Shown here piece after piece: positions 59,233 through 64,000 of a DNA stretch of 64,000 nt. The number at the start of each line of letters is the position of its first letter. Position 1 is the first letter of the stretch. The stretch comes from JBBROS01 sp964246015 (lineage in GTDB: Bacteria; Pseudomonadota; Alphaproteobacteria; Acetobacterales; Acetobacteraceae), in the NCBI GenBank assembly GCA_964246015.1, contig CAXTPG010000006.1:15468-79467 (forward strand), in the 5' to 3' direction. The position numbers and the translations under genes are program-made. A model generated the notes under the pieces. The model did not search any database, was not told the DNA's origin, and saw only the letters and a program-made list of their open reading frames with translations.

Positions 59233-60972
59233 ATGGACTCGGTGACGATCGCGGCGCCTTCCCCCGCGCGGGGGCAGGCGGGTGGCGTGATGCAGTGGCT
59301 GCGGACGCGGCAGCCGGCGACGCTGGTGTGGATCCTGCTGATCGCGTCGCTGCTGTTCCTGGTGGCGTTTCCGCTGGGCAAGCTGCTGGTGGTGAGCTTC
59401 GAGGCGCGGGGCACCGGCGCGTTCACGTTCGACAACTACCTGACCGCATACGGGCGGGCGCGGTATCTGGAGGCGCTGGCCAATTCGTTGATGCTGGGCG
59501 CCGCGTCGGCGGGGATCTCGCTGGTGTTCGCGGTGCCGATGGCGTGGGCGGTGTCGCGCACGGACATGCCGGGCAAGGGCGCGACGTGGGCGTTCGTGAT
59601 GGGGGCGTTCGTGCTGCCGCCGTATCTGGGGGCGGTGGGGTGGATCCTGCTGGCGGGGCCGAACGGGGGGGTGATCAACCGGCTGTGGCAGTTCCTGGGC
59701 GGGGACGGGTCGCTCGTCAACGTGTACAGCTTCGCCGGGCTGGCGCTGGTGATCGCGCTGCACTCGTTCCCGCTGATCTTCATCTTCGTGAAATCGGCGC
59801 TCGACCTGATCTCGTCCGAGATGGAGGACGCCGCCAACGTGCTGGGCGCCGGCACCTGGATCACGACGCGCAAGGTGACATTGCCGCTGGTGGGGCCGGC
59901 GATCATCGCGGGCGCCATCGTCGTGTTCCTGGAAACCATCGCGCTGTTCGGCACGCCGGCGATCCTGGGCATCCCCGCCCGGATCAACGTCGTGACGACC
60001 CAGTTGTGGCAGTTCTTCGAGTTCCCGGTCCGGGTCGAGGTCGCGGCCGCGTATGCGATCCCGCTGCTGCTGGTGACCATCGGGCTGATCGCCGTGCAGA
60101 AGCTGCTGCTGGCCCGGCGCGGCTTCGTGTCGCAGACCGGCAAGGGCGGGCAGAAGCGGCCCATCAAGCTGGGGCCGTGGCGGTGGCCGATGTTCGGGTT
60201 CTGCATGGCGGTGGGCGCGCTGTCGGTCGCGATGCCGCTGCTGGTGCTGCTGCAGGCGTCGTTCGCGAAGGCGTGGGGGCGCGGGCTGTCGTTCGACAAC
60301 CTGACCTTCAACAACTACGCGTACCTGCTCTTCCGGCATGAAAGCGCGTTGTCGTCGATCTGGAACACGTTGTGGTTCTCGGCCGCGGCGGCGACGACGG
60401 CGACGCTGATCGCGGTGCTGGTGGCCTATATCGTGGTGCGGCGGCTGGTGCCGTTCGGGTCGGTGCTGGGGTTCCTGGCGATGGCGCCGTTCGTGATCCC
60501 GGGGATCGTGATGGCGATCGGGTTCTATGCGGCGTATGCGTCGCCGCCGATCGCGCTGTACGGGACGGCGGCGATCATCATCCTGGCGTTCACGGCGCGG
60601 TTCCTGCCGATCGCCTATGCGAGCTCGTCTGCGGCGGTGCGGTCGGTGCACCCCGAAATGGAGGAGGCGGCGCAGATCCTGGGCGCCGGGCGGCTGCACT
60701 CGATCCGCAAGGTGACGGCGCCGCTACTGAAGCAGAGCCTGCTGGGCGGATGGCTGATCGTGTTCATCGTGGCGTCGCGGGAGCTGTCTACGGCGGTGTT
60801 CCTGGTGGGGCCGAAGACGCGGACGATGTCCGTGCTGCTGTACGACCTGAGCGAGGCCGGGAACTTCGAGGTGCTGGCGGCCTTCGGGGGGCTGTTGCTG
60901 CTGATCACGTTGATGCTGGTGGGCGTGGGCATGAAGCTGGCGGGGCGGGACTTCATGGTGCCGCGGGGGTAG
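59233..60972 (+). CDS. ABC transporter permease with two fused permease domains (FbpB-like)
   Basis: A 579-residue inner-membrane protein with about 12 helices. It contains two permease units, each with its own EAA loop: MEDAANVLGAGTWITTRKV and MEEAAQILGAGRLHSIRKV. This fused design is typical of ferric-iron and thiamine-type importers. It works with the preceding binding protein. The stop is followed by a stem-loop and the REP patch, so the ATPase must be encoded elsewhere or shared. Confidence 0.92.
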   Translation: MDSVTIAAPSPARGQAGGVMQWLRTRQPATLVWILLIASLLFLVAFPLGKLLVVSFEARGTGAFTFDNYLTAYGRARYLEALANSLMLGAASAGISLVFAVPMAWAVSRTDMPGKGATWAFVMGAFVLPPYLGAVGWILLAGPNGGVINRLWQFLGGDGSLVNVYSFAGLALVIALHSFPLIFIFVKSALDLISSEMEDAANVLGAGTWITTRKVTLPLVGPAIIAGAIVVFLETIALFGTPAILGIPARINVVTTQLWQFFEFPVRVEVAAAYAIPLLLVTIGLIAVQKLLLARRGFVSQTGKGGQKRPIKLGPWRWPMFGFCMAVGALSVAMPLLVLLQASFAKAWGRGLSFDNLTFNNYAYLLFRHESALSSIWNTLWFSAAAATTATLIAVLVAYIVVRRLVPFGSVLGFLAMAPFVIPGIVMAIGFYAAYASPPIALYGTAAIIILAFTARFLPIAYASSSAAVRSVHPEMEEAAQILGAGRLHSIRKVTAPLLKQSLLGGWLIVFIVASRELSTAVFLVGPKTRTMSVLLYDLSEAGNFEVLAAFGGLLLLITLMLVGVGMKLAGRDFMVPRG

Positions 60973-60985
60973 GGCTGTCCCGTCG

Positions 60986-61019
60986 ATGCAGGGACGGTGT
61001 GGGAGCGCCGGCCCTGCAT
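60986..61019. terminator. Stem-loop after the fused permease gene
   Basis: ATGCAGGG / CCCTGCAT inverted repeat with an 18-base loop, 13 bases after the stop codon. The loop is large for a terminator. Confidence 0.35.
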
Positions 61020-61080
61020 TGGCTCTCCTCGCCACAGCGTCCTTCCCGCCACACACCGTAAACCCCGCGACAAACCGTCA

Positions 61081-61162
61081 TCCCCGGGCTTGACCCGGGG
61101 ATCTCGTGCCAGCGTGAACACCGAGCGTCGTAGGGCCGAGGTCCCCGGATCAAGTCCGGGGA
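61081..61162. repeat. Pair of oppositely oriented REP-like palindromes
   Basis: First palindrome 61081-61101: TCCCCGGG, loop CTTGA, CCCGGGGA. Second 61142-61162: TCCCCGGA, loop TCAAG, TCCGGGGA. The loops are reverse complements and both have outward TCA/TGA flanks, so they form an inverted pair like BIME elements. This palindrome type is widely dispersed in alphaproteobacterial genomes. Together with the tandem array and gap that follow, it fills the 472 bases (60973-61444) that hold no gene. Confidence 0.82.
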
Positions 61163-61420
61163 TGACGTACTTGGGGGTCCGGGGATGACGTACTTGGGGG
61201 TCCGGGGATGACGTACTTGGGGGTCCGGGGANNNNNNNNNNNNNNNNNNNNNNNNNNNNNNNNNNNNNNNNNNNNNNNNNNNNNNNNNNNNNNNNNNNNN
61301 NNNNNNNNNNNNNNNNNNNNNNNNNNNNNNNGTCCGGGGATGACGTACTTGGGGGTCCGGGGATGACGTACTTGGGGGTCCGGGGATGACGTACTTGGAG
61401 GTCCGGGGATGACCTACTCG
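61154..61420 (+). repeat. Tandem array of a 23-bp unit interrupted by an assembly gap
   Basis: Units begin at 61154, 61177, 61200 and 61223 (cut by N), then 61332, 61355, 61378 (variant) and 61401 (partial variant). Each is GTCCGGGGATGACGTACTTG plus three G. The unit starts with the right arm of the second REP-like palindrome, so it probably arose from it. The real copy number is unknown because of the gap. Confidence 0.95.
61232..61331. other. Assembly gap, 100 N
   Basis: Exactly 100 unresolved bases, the usual placeholder for a gap of unknown size, inside the 23-bp tandem array. The array is identical on both sides, which explains the collapse. Confidence 0.99.
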
Positions 61421-61444
61421 CTTGCCGTGCCTCGTCCCGGCGGC

Positions 61445-62326
61445 CTATTTGATCCCGGTGATCGAATGCACCAGCGTCCGGGCGTCACGCACCGGCCAGC
61501 GGCCGCAATCGACCTGGACCAGGAAGGCGCCGACGAGGCGGTTGAATTCGTCGGGGTCCTCGATGTTGATGGTGTGGCCGCAATTGGGCATCACGGCCAA
61601 CGCGGCGGTCGGGATGGACTGCTTCATCAGCAGGCCCGGTTGCAGGCAGGGCCAGTCCTCGTCGCCGGTCAGGACCAGGGTGGGGACGGTCAGCGCCTTC
61701 ATCTGGTCCACCAGCTCGTACAACGAGGGGCGTTCGGCCTGGACGCCGAGCTGCGTGTTGGCGGCGCCCAGGGAGGAGTGGTCGGCCAGTTGCCGCGCGA
61801 ACTCGGCGAAGCCGCGGGGGTCCTTGTTCTCGAACTGAACGCGGGTGGGGCCGTAGGCGTATCTGGCGGCGAACTTCTCCATTCCCTGCTCCAGCAGCGC
61901 GGCGGCGATGGCGGCGGCCTCGCCCTTGAAGCGCTCGCGCTGGCCGGGTTCGGCACCGTAGCCGCAGCCGCCGACGACCAGCGATTTCGCGCGGGCGGGG
62001 TGGCGGAAGCCGAAATGCAGAGTCGCGAAGCCGCCCATGGACAGGCCGACGACGTGGGCCTGGTCGAGTCCCAGATGATCGAGCACGGCGGCGATGTCGT
62101 CGGCGGCGCGGGCCTGGCTGTAGCTGGCCGGGCTTTCCGGCACGTCGGAGGGGGCGTAGCCGCGGGCGTTGTAGGCGATGGCGCGGTAGCGTTGGCCGAA
62201 ATGGCGCATCTGCGGTTCCCAGCTTCGCATGTCGCCGGCGAACTCGTGGACGAAGATGACGGGCGTGCCGCGTCCCGTCTCCTCGAAATAGAGTTTCACC
62301 CCGTCATCGGCGGTCGCGTGCGGCAT
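61445..62326 (-). CDS. Alpha/beta hydrolase
   Basis: A 293-residue hydrolase. The nucleophile Ser lies in VVGLSMGGFATLHFG; the oxyanion region is VIFVHEFAGDMRSWEP. YRAIAYNARGYAPSDVP is a typical strand-4 loop, the acid is probably Asp in TGDEDWPCL, and the His is in NCGHTINIEDP. It resembles enol-lactonase, haloperoxidase-like or carboxylesterase members, and the substrate is unknown. ATG at 62326 follows AGGAGA. It is divergent from the GMC oxidoreductase. Confidence 0.85.
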   Translation of the reverse strand: MPHATADDGVKLYFEETGRGTPVIFVHEFAGDMRSWEPQMRHFGQRYRAIAYNARGYAPSDVPESPASYSQARAADDIAAVLDHLGLDQAHVVGLSMGGFATLHFGFRHPARAKSLVVGGCGYGAEPGQRERFKGEAAAIAAALLEQGMEKFAARYAYGPTRVQFENKDPRGFAEFARQLADHSSLGAANTQLGVQAERPSLYELVDQMKALTVPTLVLTGDEDWPCLQPGLLMKQSIPTAALAVMPNCGHTINIEDPDEFNRLVGAFLVQVDCGRWPVRDARTLVHSITGIK

Positions 62327-62417
62327 TCGGTGTTCTCCTGTGGCGGGGGATGTTCGCGCGATCCTGGCCTGGGTCAAGGCGTTGCGCGGGGCTGGGGTGG
62401 GGGCTAGCGTCGGAAGC

Positions 62418-64000
62418 ATGACCGACACGTTCGACTACGTCATCGTCGGTGCCGGAGCCGCGGGCTCGGTGCTGGCCAATCGCCTGACGGAAGACCCGGG
62501 CGTCACCGTCTGCGTGCTGGAGGCCGGGCCGCCCGATCGCAATCCGTGGATCCACATCCCGGCGGGATTCACGAAGACGCTGTTCGACCCCTCCGTCACC
62601 TGGCAGTTCAAGACGGAGCCGACGGCGAACACGGCGGGCCGGCGCATCGCGACCACGCAGGGCCGCGTGCTGGGCGGCAGCAGCAGCGTCAACGGCATGA
62701 TCTACAACCGGGGGCAGCCCGCGGACCTCGACAACTGGGCGCAGCGCGGCAACCGCGGCTGGGGCTATGACGACATGCTGCCCTACTATCGCCGCACCGA
62801 ACGGCGGATCGGCCCCGGCGACGACAGCAAGCGCGGGCGCGACCAGGGCATCCCCGTCACCGACATGGACTGGATCCACCCGGTGTCGGAGGCGTTCATC
62901 GCCGGCTGCGTGGGGGCGGGCATCCCGCGCAACCCCGACTACAACAGCGGGGACCAGGCGGGCGTCGGATATTTCCAGCGCGCGATCGAACGCGGCTGGC
63001 GGGTCAGCGCCTCCCGCGCGTTCCTGAAGCCGGCGCAAAGCCGCCCGACGCTGGAGGTGCGGACGGATGCCCGCGCGACCGCGATCCTGTTCGAGGGCAA
63101 GCGCGCCGTGGGCATCCGCTATGCCCGCGCGCAGGCAGGACCCACGACGGAGGTGCGGGCGGCGCGGGAGGTGATCCTGTCGGCCGGGACCGTCAACACC
63201 GCGCGGCTGCTGCAGATCTCGGGCGTGGGACCCGCCGCCTTGCTGGGCGAATTGGGCGTGCCGGTCGTGCACGAGGCGCGGGGCGTGGGGCAGAACTTCC
63301 GCGACCATTACGGCGTGCGCTGCGTGATGCGGGCGAAGCCGGGCACGACGACGCTGAACGAGCTGTCGCGGGGGCCGCGGCTGGCCGTGCAGTTGGCGCG
63401 CTGGGCCACCGGCCGGCCCAACATCCTGGCGACGGCGCCGAGCCAGGTGCACGTGTTCTGGAAAAGCTGGGAGGGGGCGGACGCGCCGGACCTGCAATGC
63501 GTGTTCACGCCGGGCAGCTACACGCCGGGCAAGACCTATATCCTGGACGACTATCCGGGGATGACCGCGGGGGCCTGGGCACACCGGCCGGAAAGCCATG
63601 GCCATGTGCATGCCGTCAGCACGGACCCGTGGGTCGATCCGGTGATCCAGCCGAACTACCTGTCCGACCCGCTGGACCGCCAGGTGACGATCGGGGGCAT
63701 TCGGCTGATCCGCCGCCTGCTGTCGACGCCGGAGCTGGCGCCGTTCGTCGACGCGGAGACGCTGCCGGGGGCGGCCGTGCAGTCGGACGACGAGCTGCTG
63801 GGCTTCGCGCGCGAGCACGGCGTGACGTGCTACCACTTGATCGGCACCGCCAAGATGGGGCCGGCGAGCGACCCTGGCGCGGTGGTGAGCGACCGGCTGC
63901 TGCTGCACGGGATGGAGGGGCTGCGCGTCGTCGATGCCAGCATCATGCCGAGCATGACGAGCGCCAACACCTATGCGACGACGCTGATGATCGCGGAGCG
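62418..64000 (+). CDS. GMC (glucose-methanol-choline) oxidoreductase, 3' end beyond window
   Basis: FAD-dependent alcohol dehydrogenase/oxidase family, 527 codons visible with no stop. The N-terminal FAD fold is VIVGAGAAGSVLANRLTEDP, then EAGPPDRNPW, and GRVLGGSSSVNGMIYNRG is the first GMC signature. SAGTVNTARLLQISGVGP is the second signature. The catalytic His is probably in TCYHLIGTAKMG and the partner Asn in MTSANTYATTLM near the C-terminus, so only a few residues are missing. It may oxidise an alcohol such as choline, a sugar alcohol or an aliphatic alcohol. No ribosome site is obvious before the ATG. Confidence 0.9.
   Translation, partial: MTDTFDYVIVGAGAAGSVLANRLTEDPGVTVCVLEAGPPDRNPWIHIPAGFTKTLFDPSVTWQFKTEPTANTAGRRIATTQGRVLGGSSSVNGMIYNRGQPADLDNWAQRGNRGWGYDDMLPYYRRTERRIGPGDDSKRGRDQGIPVTDMDWIHPVSEAFIAGCVGAGIPRNPDYNSGDQAGVGYFQRAIERGWRVSASRAFLKPAQSRPTLEVRTDARATAILFEGKRAVGIRYARAQAGPTTEVRAAREVILSAGTVNTARLLQISGVGPAALLGELGVPVVHEARGVGQNFRDHYGVRCVMRAKPGTTTLNELSRGPRLAVQLARWATGRPNILATAPSQVHVFWKSWEGADAPDLQCVFTPGSYTPGKTYILDDYPGMTAGAWAHRPESHGHVHAVSTDPWVDPVIQPNYLSDPLDRQVTIGGIRLIRRLLSTPELAPFVDAETLPGAAVQSDDELLGFAREHGVTCYHLIGTAKMGPASDPGAVVSDRLLLHGMEGLRVVDASIMPSMTSANTYATTLMIAE

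Noticed and set aside
61154..61420. CRISPR array
   Set aside because: The 23-bp units follow each other directly with no spacers, and no cas genes are present.

Overview
The window is very GC-rich, densely coded DNA with many ATGA/GTGA stop-start overlaps. It looks like a chromosomal scaffold of an alphaproteobacterium. The sdhCDAB order, BluB, a TssL carrying an OmpA-like domain with no TssJ beside it, and REP-like palindromes with a CCCCGGG core fit Rhodospirillales (Acetobacteraceae-like), but the family is an inference. Two runs of N (10 and 100 bases) mark assembly gaps, and both sit in low-complexity or tandem-repeat DNA.

Layout. (1) 0-4.1 kb: an exporter plus protocatechuate genes (MFS, pcaD, pcaH, pcaG, zeta-class GST). 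(2) 4.2-6.4 kb: zapE, a small secreted protein and a 2-oxoglutarate/Fe(II) oxygenase. (3) 15.5 to 6.4 kb, minus strand: sdhCDAB followed closely by a Cys phosphatase, bluB, a one-module NRPS-like enzyme (adenylation, carrier, thioesterase) and a family 5 solute-binding protein. A candidate toxin-antitoxin pair lies just upstream of sdhC. (4) 16.5-25 kb: an acyl-CoA dehydrogenase-like enzyme, a VOC protein, a secreted protein, two glycoside hydrolases (GH133 and GH63-like) and a flavin monooxygenase. (5) 25-40.6 kb: a type VI secretion operon tssL-M-A-B-C-hcp-tagJ-tssE-F-G-H, with tssK, vgrG and PAAR genes absent here. Convergent with it is a two-gene unit encoding an acidic multidomain protein and a 497-residue protein built almost wholly of 11- and 29-residue repeats. 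(6) 43.8-55.8 kb: modA, then a GntR-regulated catabolic locus. It holds an MmgE/PrpD protein and a complete ABC importer (ATPase, two permeases) on the plus strand. Facing it on the minus strand are two tandem paralogous binding proteins, a class III aminotransferase, an Asp/Glu-racemase-like protein, a flavin monooxygenase and a luciferase-like monooxygenase. (7) 55.9-64 kb: a DUF4139 protein, a second ABC importer (binding protein plus fused permease), a REP and tandem-repeat patch with an assembly gap, an alpha/beta hydrolase, and a GMC oxidoreductase cut by the window end.

The strongest candidates for undescribed biology are the hendecad-repeat protein and its acidic partner beside the T6SS, the A-T-TE synthetase in the sdh/bluB gene train, and the long poly-C tract inside tssL, which could make the secretion system phase-variable. 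No rRNA, tRNA, CRISPR array, insertion sequence or prophage was seen. All domain calls come from reading the sequence by eye; no search was run.
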